Shown here in pieces: positions 36,319 to 45,121 of a stretch of DNA of 64,000 bases. The DNA lies in NCBI RefSeq assembly GCF_008327685.1, contig NZ_BDDE01000012.1:372001-436000 (forward strand), given 5' to 3'. The translations under genes were made by a program, and so were the position numbers. The notes beneath the pieces are model-generated. The model did not search any database. It saw only the letters and a program-made list of their open reading frames with translations, and was not told the DNA's origin. Origin of the DNA: Actinomadura sp. K4S16 (GTDB lineage: Bacteria; Actinomycetota; Actinomycetes; Streptosporangiales; Streptosporangiaceae). Numbering within the stretch: the stretch's first letter is position 1; each line of letters starts with the position of its first letter.

Positions 36319-37211
36319 TCGATTGCGAGCTCCCCACGGAGGGACGGAACCCCCGGACCCTCGACGTCGACACGCTGCCGACCATGGAGGTGCTACGCCT
36401 GATCAACTCTGAGGACGCGACCGTGCCGAGGGTCGTCGCCTCCGTCCTGCCCGAGGTCGCCCGGCTGGTCGACCTCGCCGTGGAGTCGCTGCGCGCGGGC
36501 GGCCGCGTGCACTACTTCGGCGCCGGGACCTCCGGCCGGCTCGCGGTGCTCGACGCCGCCGAACTCCCCCCGACGTTCGGCATCTGGGGCCGGGTCGTGG
36601 CGCACCACGCCGGCGGCCCCGGCGCGCTGTCGCAGGCCGTCTCCGACGTGGAGGACGACGTCGAGCTCGGCCGCCGGGACGCCCGCGACGTCGCGCCGGG
36701 CGACGTCGCGATCGGCATCGCGGCGAGCGGCCGCACCCCGTACGTGGTGGGGGCGCTGCGCGCCGCCGCCGCGGTCGGGGCGCGCACCGCGCTGATCAGC
36801 TGCAACCCGCACACGCCGTACGGGGCCGAGGTGGAGGTGCACATCGGGCTCGCCACCGGACCCGAGGTGATCAGCGGGTCCACCCGGATGAAGGCGGGCA
36901 CCGCGACCAAGCTGGTGCTCAACTCCTTCTCCACCACCCTGATGATCAGGATGGGGCGCACCTACTCCAACCTGATGGTCAGCGTGAACGCGCTGAACGC
37001 CAAGCTGCGGGCCCGGCTGGTGCGCATCCTCACCGAGGCGACCGGGATGGACGCCCGCACCTGCGAGAACGCGCTGTCCGAAGCGGGCGGCAACACCCGC
37101 GTCGCGCTGGTCTCCCTGCTAGGCGAGGTCCCCGCGTCCCGCGCCACGATGGTCCTGGAGGAAACAGACGGCGGCGTCCGCGAAGCCCTGCAGAGGCTTA
37201 GATCGGCGTAG
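36315..37211 (+). CDS. murQ: N-acetylmuramic acid 6-phosphate etherase
   Basis: 298 residues from GTG 36315, overlapping the regulator stop. The SIS domain carries FGAGTSGRLAVLDAAELPPTFG with catalytic E83, SDVEDD with a second acidic residue (E113), IAASGRTPYVVGAL and ISGSTRMKAGTATKL. It cleaves the lactyl ether of MurNAc-6-P to give GlcNAc-6-P and D-lactate, feeding the product to NagA. A copy of the dispersed repeat begins 20 bp after its stop. Confidence 0.96.
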   Translation: MIDCELPTEGRNPRTLDVDTLPTMEVLRLINSEDATVPRVVASVLPEVARLVDLAVESLRAGGRVHYFGAGTSGRLAVLDAAELPPTFGIWGRVVAHHAGGPGALSQAVSDVEDDVELGRRDARDVAPGDVAIGIAASGRTPYVVGALRAAAAVGARTALISCNPHTPYGAEVEVHIGLATGPEVISGSTRMKAGTATKLVLNSFSTTLMIRMGRTYSNLMVSVNALNAKLRARLVRILTEATGMDARTCENALSEAGGNTRVALVSLLGEVPASRATMVLEETDGGVREALQRLRSA

Positions 37212-37230
37212 CAGTGCCTACTGCATCCCC

Positions 37231-37395
37231 CTCCTCCTTCGGGCCTGGCGGCCCTCCATCGTCGGGAAACGCGGGGCGATCGCTGCATCGCTCCGTCTCG
37301 CCTTGGCGGCTCGCTGCGCGATCAGGTTCTCGCTCCGCTCGAACCTGCCTTCGGACGCGATCGCAACCGTTGGGGTCGTCGCGGGGTTGCGGCGG
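37231..37395 (+). repeat. Dispersed structured repeat, copy B
   Basis: Closely similar to copy A on the same strand. Hairpins: GGGCC/GGCCC (37241-37245 with 37250-37254) and CAGGTTC/GAACCTG (37323-37329 with 37341-37347). The second stem differs from copy A at one base pair on both sides, so pairing is kept. It sits between the convergent murQ and acyl-CoA dehydrogenase genes. Confidence 0.85.
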
Positions 37396-37489
37396 ATGGC
37401 TGATGTGGTCGGGACACGAGTCGGTGAAGGAGGTGGGCTGCCGGGGTTGTGCGCAGTGCCCGCCGGCGGCGGGCACTGCGGCGGTCGGG

Positions 37490-38695
37490 TCAGGTTTCGT
37501 GGCGGCGTAGTTCCTGGCGGGCGACGGTGCGGACGTGGACCTCGTCGGGGCCGTCGAAGATGCGCATGGCGCGGACCCAGGAGTACATCGCGGCCAGCGG
37601 GGTGTCGTCGGAGACGCCGGCGGCGCCGTGCACCTGGATCGCCCGGTCGAGCACCTCGTGCGTGATGCGGGGCACGACCACCTTGATCGCGGCGATCTCC
37701 GTCCGTGCGCCCTTGGCGCCGTGCCGGTCGATCAGCCAGGCGGTCTTGAGGGTCAGCAGCCGGGCCTGCTCGATCGCCATCCGCGACTCGGCGATCTGCT
37801 CCCGGACGACGCCCTGCCTGGCCAGCGGCCCGCCGAACGCCTCGCGGGAGAGGGCGCGGCGGCACATGAGCTCCAGCGCCCGCTCCGCCATGCCGAGCGC
37901 CCGCATGCAGTGGTGGATGCGGCCGGGCCCGAGCCGGGCCTGCGCGATCATGAACCCGTCGCCCTCGGCCGCGAGGAGGTTGGACGCGGGCACCCGGACG
38001 TCCTCGAAGAGGATCTCCGAGTGGCCGTGCTGGTCCTGGTAGCCGAACACGGGCAGGTGCCGGACGACCGTCACGCCCGGGGTGTCGCGCGGCACGAGCA
38101 CCTGCGACTGCCGCCGGTGCGCCGGCCCCTCCGGGTCGGTCTTGCCCATCACGATGAAGATCTTGCAGCGCTCGTCGGCGGCGCCGGTGATGAACCACTT
38201 GCGGCCGTTGACCACGTACTCGTCGCCGTCCCGGACGATCGAGGTGGTGATGTTGGTGGCGTCGGAGGAGGCGACCTCGGGCTCGGTCATCGCGAACGCG
38301 CTGCGGATCTCCCCGTCCAGCAGCGGCCTGAGCCAGCGCTCCTTCTGCTCGTCCGTCCCGAACATGTGCAGGACTTCCATGTTCCCCGTGTCGGGCGCCG
38401 CGCAGTTGACCGCCTCCGGGGCGAGGTCCGGCGAGCGCCCGGTCAGCTCGGCGAGCGTCGCGTACTCCAGGTTCGACAGCCCGGACACGTCCGGCAGGAA
38501 CAGGTTCCACAGGCCGCGCCGGCGCGCCTCGGCCTTCAGCTCCTCGACGACCGGCGGCAGCGCGTGCGGGTCGTTCTCCGCCCGCCAGGCGGCGTAGACG
38601 GGCTCGGCCGGGTACACGTGCGCGTCCATGAACTCCTGGAGGCGGTCCCGGTAGTCGCGTGCCTTCGGGCTGAGTTCGAAGTCCATGGGCGGCAT
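37490..38695 (-). CDS. Acyl-CoA dehydrogenase family protein
   Basis: 401 residues from ATG 38695; ATG 38686 (MDFELSPKARDYRDRL) is an equally good start. The helical N-terminal domain is followed by the FAD-binding FAMTEPEVASSDATNI, WFITGAADERCKIFIVMGKTDPEG, and the C-terminal VHGAAGVSDDTPLAAMYSWVRAMRIFDGPDEVHVRTVARQEL. It oxidises an acyl-CoA thioester with transfer of electrons to ETF. Length and the loop VFGYQDQHGHSEILFEDVRVP match a long/branched-chain ACAD subgroup close to ACAD10/11-like proteins; the exact substrate is unknown. No beta-oxidation partners adjoin it. Confidence 0.92.
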   Translation of the reverse strand: MPPMDFELSPKARDYRDRLQEFMDAHVYPAEPVYAAWRAENDPHALPPVVEELKAEARRRGLWNLFLPDVSGLSNLEYATLAELTGRSPDLAPEAVNCAAPDTGNMEVLHMFGTDEQKERWLRPLLDGEIRSAFAMTEPEVASSDATNITTSIVRDGDEYVVNGRKWFITGAADERCKIFIVMGKTDPEGPAHRRQSQVLVPRDTPGVTVVRHLPVFGYQDQHGHSEILFEDVRVPASNLLAAEGDGFMIAQARLGPGRIHHCMRALGMAERALELMCRRALSREAFGGPLARQGVVREQIAESRMAIEQARLLTLKTAWLIDRHGAKGARTEIAAIKVVVPRITHEVLDRAIQVHGAAGVSDDTPLAAMYSWVRAMRIFDGPDEVHVRTVARQELRRHET

Positions 38696-38735
38696 TCTGA
38701 CAGAACGGGATTCGGTCGATTCGCCGGGGATCGCC

Positions 38736-38741
38736 TACCAT
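38736..38741 (+). promoter_or_regulatory. -10 box of a leaderless transcript (HAD gene)
   Basis: TACCAT fits TANNNT and ends 6 nt before GTG 38748, with no Shine-Dalgarno sequence. TCGGTC about 18 bp upstream may be a weak -35. Confidence 0.45.
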
Positions 38742-38747
38742 CGGCGC

Positions 38748-39383
38748 GTGAGCGTCAAAGCTGTGATCATCGACTGGGGCGGCGTACTCACCTCCCCCTT
38801 GGCCGACGCAATCCAGGTCTGGCTCGCCGCAGACCGCATCGACGTCGAGCGCTACAAGACCGTCATGCGCGCCTGGGTGAAGCAGGCCTACGACGGTGCC
38901 GGGACGAACCCCATCCACGGCCTGGAGGACGGCTCCCTGCCCACCGCCGAGTTCGAGCGGCTCCTCGCGGCCGAGCTGCTCACCGTCGACGGCGACCCGG
39001 TGGAGGCCGCCGGGCTCATCACCCGCATGTTCGGCGCGTTCGCCCCGGTCGAGCCCATGTACGACGCGCTGCGCGCGGTCCGCTCCACCGGCGCCCGCAC
39101 CGCCCTGCTGTCGAACTCCTGGGGCAACGAGTACCCCCGCGACCTGTTCGCCGAGCTCTTCGACGCGGTCGTCATCTCCTGCGAGGTCGGGATGCGCAAG
39201 CCCGACGAGCGGATCTTCCGGCACGCCCTGGACCTGCTCGGCCTGGCCGCCGCCGAGTGCGTCTTCATCGACGACATCGAGCACAACGTCCGCGCCGCCG
39301 AGTCGCTCGGCATCCGCGGCATCCTGCACACCGCCCCCGACACCACGATCGCCGAACTGCGCGGAATGGACCTGCTGCCCTGA
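38748..39383 (+). CDS. HAD-IA family hydrolase
   Basis: 211 residues from GTG 38748 (MSVKAVIIDWGGVLTSPLADA). Motif I is DWGGV, with glycine in place of the second Asp, as in the DxGGV subgroup; motif II ALLSNSWG, motif III K in CEVGMRKPDERIFRHALD, motif IV FIDDIEHNVRAAESLG. This pattern is like the N-terminal domain of epoxide-hydrolase-type HADs. Substrate unknown. A 21-residue upstream extension is rejected because the leaderless -10 lies inside it. It is divergent from the acyl-CoA dehydrogenase gene. Confidence 0.88.
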   Translation: MSVKAVIIDWGGVLTSPLADAIQVWLAADRIDVERYKTVMRAWVKQAYDGAGTNPIHGLEDGSLPTAEFERLLAAELLTVDGDPVEAAGLITRMFGAFAPVEPMYDALRAVRSTGARTALLSNSWGNEYPRDLFAELFDAVVISCEVGMRKPDERIFRHALDLLGLAAAECVFIDDIEHNVRAAESLGIRGILHTAPDTTIAELRGMDLLP

Positions 39384-39408
39384 CCGTCTGGCAGACTTGC
39401 TGACCGTC

Positions 39409-39918
39409 ATGCGCGTCTACCTGCCGTCCACGCTCACGCTGCTCGCCGGCGTCCACACCGCCCGGGAGATCGGCCCCGCGCCGCTCGCCGCCCACGCGGT
39501 CACGCCCGCGCTGCGCGAGTGGTACGCGGGCGGCGACCTGGAGGAGCTGGAGTACGCGGCGATGTCCGCCGCCGCCCGCGCCTCGCTGCGCCTGCTCGCC
39601 GCCGACCCGTCCGCCCCGCGCCGCCGCGTCGTGCTCGCCGCCGAGGTCCCCGACGACCAGGTCGCCTGGGCGCGCGGCGACGCGGCCCTCGGCAACGGGG
39701 AGCGGGCCCTCGTCGAGCTCGCCGCCCCCGTCCCGTGGAAGCGGATCGCCTCCGGCCACGTGGACGACCCGGACGCCGTCCCCGACATCGCCGCCGCCGT
39801 GCAGGCCCTCGCGGCCGCCGACGCCGGCGACGACGACGCCCGCTTCACCGTGGACGGCGCCGAGGGCCACGAGCTCCTCTGGTACGCCACCCAGGAACTC
39901 GCCCACCTGCTCGACTAG
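39409..39918 (+). CDS. DUF6912-like protein
   Basis: 169 residues from ATG 39409 (MRVYLPSTLTLLAGVHTAREIG), 25 bp after the HAD stop and probably cotranscribed. The MRVYLPSTL opening, EWYAGGDLEELEYAAMSAAARASLRLLA and the C-terminal HELLWYATQEL are typical of a small soluble actinobacterial family of unknown role. It is acidic and alanine-rich, with no membrane segment or signal peptide. The DUF assignment is from memory of the N-terminal pattern and is probable. Confidence 0.75.
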   Translation: MRVYLPSTLTLLAGVHTAREIGPAPLAAHAVTPALREWYAGGDLEELEYAAMSAAARASLRLLAADPSAPRRRVVLAAEVPDDQVAWARGDAALGNGERALVELAAPVPWKRIASGHVDDPDAVPDIAAAVQALAAADAGDDDARFTVDGAEGHELLWYATQELAHLLD

Positions 39919-39985
39919 CGGCCCCGGCGCGGGGTAGGTCCCTCGGCACGTCGGACTATGCCGTCGGATCGCAGGGAGACGTCAG

Positions 39986-41614
39986 ATGGACGCCGTCACC
40001 ACCGTGCCGGTTCCGATGAACGAACCGGTCAGGACGTACGCGCCGGGAAGCCCCGAGCGGGCCGCGCTGGAAGCCAGGATCAAGGAGCTGGGCGGCGCGC
40101 AGACCGAGCTGACCATGGCGATCGGGGACGAGCGGCGGATGGGGGCGGGCACCCCCGTCGACGTCGTGGAGCCGCACGACCACGGGCACGTCCTCGGCCG
40201 GATGGGCGAGGCCACCGAGGCGGACGTCACCGAGGCCATCGCCGCCGCGCGGGAGGCGGCGCCCGCCTGGCGGGCCATGTCCTTCGACGACCGCGCCGCG
40301 ATCTTCCTGCGCGCCGCCGAGCTGCTCGCCGGGCCGTGGCGGGCCACGCTGAACGCCGCGACGATCCTCGGCCAGTCCAAGTCGGTGCAGCAGGCCGAGA
40401 TCGACGCCGCCTGCGAGCTGATCGACTTCTGGCGGTTCAACGTCCGGTACGCCCAGCAGGTCCACGAGCAGCAGCCGCTGTCGTCGCCGGGGGTGTGGAA
40501 CAGGCTGGAGTACCGGCCGCTGGAGGGCTTCGTCCTCGCGATCACCCCGTTCAACTTCACGGCGATCGCCGGAAACCTCCCGACCGCGCCCGCCATCATG
40601 GGCAACGTCGTGGTGTGGAAGCCGTCCCCGACGCAGCAGCTCGCCGCCCACCACACGATGCGCCTGCTGGAGGCCGCCGGCCTCCCGCCCGGCGTGATCA
40701 ACATGGTCACCGGGCACGGCCGCGCCGTCTCCGCGGTGGCGCTGCGCCACCCCGAGCTCGCCGGCCTGCACTTCACCGGCTCGGTCGCCACCTTCCAGCA
40801 GCTGTGGCGGACGGTCGGCGAGAACATCGCCGGCTACCGCGGCTACCCCCGGATCGTCGGCGAGACCGGCGGCAAGGACTTCGTCGTCGCGCACCCGTCC
40901 GCCGACCCCGCCGTGCTGAAGACGGCGCTCGTCCGCGGCGCCTTCGAGTACCAGGGCCAGAAGTGCTCCGCCGCGTCCCGCGCCTACATCCCGCGCTCCA
41001 TCTGGGACGGCATGCGCGACGACTTCTGCGCCGAGGTCGACGCCCTCACCATGGGCGACGTCGCCGACGACCTGTCCGCCTTCATGGGCGCCGTGATCGA
41101 CGACCGCGCCTTCGCCAAGCACCGCCGCGCCATCGAGCGCGCCCGCGGGATCGACACCATGCGGATACTCGCCGGCGGCGAGACGGACGACTCGCGCGGC
41201 TACTTCGTGCGCCCCACCGTCCTGGAGTCGTCCGACCCCACCGACGAGATCTTCACCACCGAGTACTTCGGTCCGATCCTCGGCGTCCACGTCTACGACG
41301 ACGTCGACTACGACAGCGTCCTCACCCAGATGGAGGGCGTCTCGGACTACGGCCTGACCGGCGCCGTCGTCGCCGACGACCGCGCCGCCGTCGCCGAGGC
41401 CACCGAGCGCCTCCGCTTCGCCGCCGGGAACTTCTACATCAACGACAAGCCGACCGGCTCGATCGTCGGGCAGCAGCCGTTCGGCGGCGCCCGCGCGTCC
41501 GGCACCAACGACAAGGCCGGCTCGATCTTCAACCTCACCCGCTGGACGAGCGCCCGCTCCATCAAGGAGACCTTCGTCCCGCCCACCGACCACCGCTACC
41601 CCCACATGGGCTGA
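39986..41614 (+). CDS. pruA: L-glutamate gamma-semialdehyde dehydrogenase (P5C dehydrogenase)
   Basis: 542 residues from ATG 39986, with GGGAGACGTC upstream. The aldehyde dehydrogenase fold shows VLAITPFNFTAIAGNLPTAP, VVWKPSPTQQLAA, the catalytic Glu in GETGGKDFVV, and catalytic C327 in GAFEYQGQKCSAASRAYIP; EYFGPILGVHVYDD and QQPFGGARASGTNDKAG are P5CDH-specific. It oxidises glutamate semialdehyde to glutamate with NAD in proline catabolism. No proline dehydrogenase gene lies in the window. The glutamate it makes is the substrate of the NAD-GDH at 47951, a loose functional link. Confidence 0.96.
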   Translation: MDAVTTVPVPMNEPVRTYAPGSPERAALEARIKELGGAQTELTMAIGDERRMGAGTPVDVVEPHDHGHVLGRMGEATEADVTEAIAAAREAAPAWRAMSFDDRAAIFLRAAELLAGPWRATLNAATILGQSKSVQQAEIDAACELIDFWRFNVRYAQQVHEQQPLSSPGVWNRLEYRPLEGFVLAITPFNFTAIAGNLPTAPAIMGNVVVWKPSPTQQLAAHHTMRLLEAAGLPPGVINMVTGHGRAVSAVALRHPELAGLHFTGSVATFQQLWRTVGENIAGYRGYPRIVGETGGKDFVVAHPSADPAVLKTALVRGAFEYQGQKCSAASRAYIPRSIWDGMRDDFCAEVDALTMGDVADDLSAFMGAVIDDRAFAKHRRAIERARGIDTMRILAGGETDDSRGYFVRPTVLESSDPTDEIFTTEYFGPILGVHVYDDVDYDSVLTQMEGVSDYGLTGAVVADDRAAVAEATERLRFAAGNFYINDKPTGSIVGQQPFGGARASGTNDKAGSIFNLTRWTSARSIKETFVPPTDHRYPHMG

Positions 41615-41727
41615 GCTCCCCGCCCCTTCACGACCGGTCGAAGCGGTGAGAGGCTTGACGATAGGCTCGCCTCGCCGTCCGAGGGGCGGCGTCTGTGCAC
41701 ACCCCCTGGAGCCGTCATGGGAACGGG

Positions 41728-42438
41728 ATGTCGACGCTGAACCGTCTCGTGCTGTGGAACATCGACCACACCCTGGTCGACGTCGGACGGATCACCCGGG
41801 ACGCCTATGCCGAGGCGTTCCAACGGATCATCGGGCGGCCGCTGCTGCGCCTTGCGCCCACGCCCGGCCGCACCGAATCCGAGATCATCTTCGAGACCCT
41901 CGCGTTCAACGACGTCGTCACCACCGACGACCACCTCCCCGCCTTCTTCGACGCGCTGGCCGAGGCGTTCGCGAGCCGCCGCGCCGACCTGCGCGCGCAC
42001 GGCCGCGTCCTCGCCGGCGCCCGCGAGGCCGTCGAGGCGCTCGCGCACGTGCCCGGCGTCGTCCAGTCGGTGCTGACCGGATCGCTCCAGCCGAACGCCG
42101 TGCTCAAGGTGACCGAGCTGGGCCTCGCCGGCCGCCTCGACCTCGAAGCCGGCGGCTACGAGAACGGCGTCTACAGCAAGGCCGCCCTCCTGGAGCTCGC
42201 CCGCACCCGCGCCGGGGAGCGGCACGGCGCCCGCTACCCCGAGTCCGCGACCGTCTACATCGCCGACTCGCCCCGCGACGTCCAGGCCGCGCACATCGCC
42301 CGCTCGCCGGTCATCGCCGTCGCCACCGGCAGCGCCACCGAGGCCGAGCTGCGCTCCGCCGGCGCGGACCGGGTCCTGGCGACGCTCGCCGACACGAACG
42401 CGGTGGTGAGCGCGGTCGCCGAGCTGACCCGGATGTGA
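41728..42438 (+). CDS. HAD-superfamily protein with Asn at the nucleophile position
   Basis: 236 residues from ATG 41728 (MSTLNRLVLWNIDHTLVDVG); an in-frame GTG at 41695 would add 11 residues. Motif I reads N11-I-D13-H-T15, so the usual nucleophilic Asp is Asn. Motif II (SVLTGSLQPNA), the lysine region (NGVYSKAALLELA) and motif IV (YIADSPRDVQAAHIA) look normal. A phosphatase with Asn at this position would not form the phospho-aspartate, so activity is doubtful unless the residue is deamidated or the true function differs. It stands alone after pruA. Confidence 0.85.
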   Translation: MSTLNRLVLWNIDHTLVDVGRITRDAYAEAFQRIIGRPLLRLAPTPGRTESEIIFETLAFNDVVTTDDHLPAFFDALAEAFASRRADLRAHGRVLAGAREAVEALAHVPGVVQSVLTGSLQPNAVLKVTELGLAGRLDLEAGGYENGVYSKAALLELARTRAGERHGARYPESATVYIADSPRDVQAAHIARSPVIAVATGSATEAELRSAGADRVLATLADTNAVVSAVAELTRM

Positions 42439-42521
42439 GGCGCCGCGAGAAGACCCCCGGACGGGACGAAGATGTCACCTCGGGAGGGCAGCACGACGGG
42501 CACGCCGTCGATAACTTCGGG

Positions 42522-42548
42522 TAATCACTTGACAACGAGGAGTGATTA
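42522..42548. promoter_or_regulatory. Inverted repeat just upstream of the small secreted-protein gene
   Basis: TAATCACT (42522-42529) and AGTGATTA (42541-42548) are exact 8-bp inverted arms with an 11-bp spacer that contains the AGG of the RBS. The site is AT-rich against a GC-rich background and ends 2 bp before the GTG. Confidence 0.55.
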
Positions 42549-42550
42549 TC

Positions 42551-42865
42551 GTGACATGCCGTGCGCTCGCCGTGTCCACCGTCCTCGCCGCGGTCCTCGG
42601 CGCCTCCGCGCTCATCCTGACCACGCCCCCGGCCGACCCCGTCCAGGCCGGCGCCGAACGCGCCGGAGAGATCTCCGTGTGCGAGCAGGTGGAGCCGCGG
42701 ATCCCCCAGGTCCAGGGACGGAACTGCAACCCCGGCCAGTGGGGTCCGGTCTCGGACGTCACCATCGTCGACCGCCGCAGCAACGACACCTACCGCTGCC
42801 CGACCGGCGCGGCCGAGGGGTCCCTGTGGGTCAGCGGTGAGAACTGCCGCTTCCTGAGGGGCTGA
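42551..42865 (+). CDS. Small secreted protein with four cysteines
   Basis: 104 residues from GTG 42551, which has AGGAG 8 nt upstream; the alternative GTG at 42542 has none. A clear signal peptide (TCRALAVSTVLAAVLGASA) precedes a mature part of about 70 residues with four cysteines (VCEQV, NCNPG, RCPTG, NCRFL), enough for two disulfides. I do not recognise a family. The flanking inverted repeat suggests tight control. Nothing links it to its neighbours. Confidence 0.7.
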   Translation: MTCRALAVSTVLAAVLGASALILTTPPADPVQAGAERAGEISVCEQVEPRIPQVQGRNCNPGQWGPVSDVTIVDRRSNDTYRCPTGAAEGSLWVSGENCRFLRG

Positions 42866-43158
42866 TCCCCTCCCCGTGGAACGGCGCTGCGAGGGCGCGT
42901 CCATCCCGCGGTCCTACATACCGCCGCGCATGGCGGTGTGCCCCGTTCGACCTGCCCGTTCTCCGGGGTGTGTGGGAGCGGAGGATGTGCGGGGCGTTTT
43001 CTGTGTGGGAGTGCGGGGTTGCCCGAAGATGCGTTTTGACCTGCGATAGGAGGGGTTGCCGGGCTTGACGGCGGGCACGGCGGGCAAGTTGCACGGTGTG
43101 CCGGGCGGGGCCGATATTGGGACGGTCGCGCAGCGTGGCGCGGCGGGGAGGGAGAGGT
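42866..43158 (+). other. Intergenic region before acetoacetyl-CoA ligase
   Basis: About 290 bp. A short hairpin ACCGCC-GCGCAT-GGCGGT near 42920-42937 may terminate the secreted-protein transcript. TTGACG near 43064 could belong to the ligase promoter. No conserved ORF is seen. Confidence 0.35.
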
Positions 43159-45114
43159 ATGGCCCGGGAGGTATCCGAGGGTTCGGCGCTGTGGGAGCCG
43201 TCGGAGGAGGTGGTCGCGAACGCGCGGGTGACGCGGTTCGCCCACTGGCTTGGGGACCGGGGCGTCCTCGCGGAGTCCTACGACGAGCTCTGGCGCTGGT
43301 CGGTCACGGAGGTCGACGCGTTCTGGGACGCGATCTGGTCGTACTTCCAGGTCGTCGGCGAGCGCGGCGACGGCCCGGTCCGGACGGGCGGCCCCATGCC
43401 GGTCGACGGGCTGAAGTGGTTTCCCGGCGCGACCCTCAACTACGCGGCGAACGCCCTGCGCCGGGCCGAGGGGTCGCCCGACGAGACGGCGGTCGTCTTC
43501 CGCTCGGAGGCGGGCGGGCACCGGGTGCTGTCGTACCGCGAGCTGGCACTGCACGTCGCGGAGGTGCGCGCGGGCCTGGCCGGGCTGGGCGTGGGCAAGG
43601 GCGACCGGGTCGCCGCCTACATCCCGAACATCCCCGAGGCGCTGATCTGCTTCCTGGCCACGGCGTCGCTCGGGGCGGTGTGGTCGTCGTGCTCGCCCGA
43701 CTTCGGGTCCTCCTCGGTGATCGACCGGTTCGCGCAGATCGAGCCCAAGGTCCTGATCGCCGTGGACGGCTACGCCTACAACGGCAAGCGGTTCGACCGG
43801 CGGGAGGTCGTCGGCGAGATCGAGGCCGCGCTGCCGAGCCTGGCCGCCACCGTCCTCGTCCCGTACCTGGACCCGGCCGCCACCCCCGAGGGCCTGCGCG
43901 TCGGCATGCACTACGGCGACCTGCCCCGGGCGGGCCACGACACCCTGGAGTTCGAGGACGTCCCGTTCGACCATCCGCTGTGGGTCGTCTACTCCTCCGG
44001 GACGACCGGGCTGCCGAAGCCGATCGTCCACGGCCACGGCGGCGTGGTGCTGGAGCACCTCAAGGCGCTCTCCTTCCACCAGGACCTCGGCCCCGAGGAC
44101 GTGTTCTTCTGGTACACCACCACCGGCTGGATGATGTGGAACTACCTCATCGGCGGCCTGCTGGTGGGGTCCACCATCGTCATGTACGACGGCGCCCCCC
44201 TCGACCTCTGGACGCTCGCCGCGGACACCGGCGTCACCTACATGGGGGTCGGCGCGCCCTACATCACGGCGTCGGCGAAGGAGGGCCGCCGCCCCGGCGA
44301 GGAGCTCGACCTGTCCCGGCTGCGCGGCATCGGCTCCACCGGGTCGCCGCTCCCGCCCGAGGGCTTCGCCTGGGTGTACGAGGCGGTCGGCAGCGACCTG
44401 CTGCTCGGCTCCTTCTCCGGCGGAACCGACCTGTGCACCGGCTTCGTCGGCCCGTCGCCGCTCCTGCCGCTGCGCGCCGGCGTCATCCAGTGCCGCGGCC
44501 TCGGCGCCAAGGTGGAGGCCTACACCGAGGACGGCAAGCCGGTGGTCGACGAGGTGGGCGAGCTGGTCATCACCGAGCCCATGCCGTCCATGCCCGTCTT
44601 CTTCTGGAACGACGAGGACGGCGAGCGCTACCGCGGCTCCTACTTCGACATGTTCCCGGGCGTGTGGCGGCACGGCGACTGGATCAAGGTCCTGCCGGAC
44701 GGCGGCTGCGTGATCTACGGGCGGTCCGACTCCACGCTCAACCGCGGCGGCGTCCGCATGGGCACGTCCGACTTCTACCGCGTCGTCGAGGCGTTCGACG
44801 AGATCACCGACAGCCTCGTCATCGACACCGGGCGCCTCGGCCAGGAGGGCCGGCTGCTGCTGTACGTCCAGCTCGCGGAGGGCGCCTCGCTCACCGACGA
44901 GCTGGTGGCGGAGCTGCGCAGGCGGATCCGGTCCGCGCTGTCGCCCCGGCACGTCCCGGACGAGATCACCGCCGTGCCCGGCATCCCGCGCACGCTGTCC
45001 GGCAAGAAGCTGGAGGTCCCCGTCCGCAAGATCCTCCAGGGGACCCCGGTCGACAAGGCCGCCAACCGCGACTCCATGGCGAACCCCGAGGTCCTGACCC
45101 ACTTCACCCCGTAG
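43159..45114 (+). CDS. Acetoacetate-CoA ligase
   Basis: 651 residues from ATG 43159, with GGGAGGGAGAGG as RBS. The adenylate-forming domain has the P-loop [20 protein letters not shown] (about 275-295), [20 protein letters not shown], and [24 protein letters not shown]; the C-terminal catalytic lysine is in [15 protein letters not shown]. The N-terminal [21 protein letters not shown] and [14 protein letters not shown] match acetoacetyl-CoA synthetase rather than acetyl-CoA synthetase. It activates acetoacetate to acetoacetyl-CoA for polymer or ketone-body use. It is convergent with the triple-HTH gene (7-bp gap). Confidence 0.94.
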   Translation: MAREVSEGSALWEPSEEVVANARVTRFAHWLGDRGVLAESYDELWRWSVTEVDAFWDAIWSYFQVVGERGDGPVRTGGPMPVDGLKWFPGATLNYAANALRRAEGSPDETAVVFRSEAGGHRVLSYRELALHVAEVRAGLAGLGVGKGDRVAAYIPNIPEALICFLATASLGAVWSSCSPDFGSSSVIDRFAQIEPKVLIAVDGYAYNGKRFDRREVVGEIEAALPSLAATVLVPYLDPAATPEGLRVGMHYGDLPRAGHDTLEFEDVPFDHPLWVVYSSGTTGLPKPIVHGHGGVVLEHLKALSFHQDLGPEDVFFWYTTTGWMMWNYLIGGLLVGSTIVMYDGAPLDLWTLAADTGVTYMGVGAPYITASAKEGRRPGEELDLSRLRGIGSTGSPLPPEGFAWVYEAVGSDLLLGSFSGGTDLCTGFVGPSPLLPLRAGVIQCRGLGAKVEAYTEDGKPVVDEVGELVITEPMPSMPVFFWNDEDGERYRGSYFDMFPGVWRHGDWIKVLPDGGCVIYGRSDSTLNRGGVRMGTSDFYRVVEAFDEITDSLVIDTGRLGQEGRLLLYVQLAEGASLTDELVAELRRRIRSALSPRHVPDEITAVPGIPRTLSGKKLEVPVRKILQGTPVDKAANRDSMANPEVLTHFTP

Positions 45115-45121
45115 CCCGGCT

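Noticed and set aside
42542..42550. Start of the small secreted protein at GTG 42542
   Set aside because: No RBS at a workable distance; GTG 42551 has AGGAG 8 nt upstream and a cleaner signal peptide.
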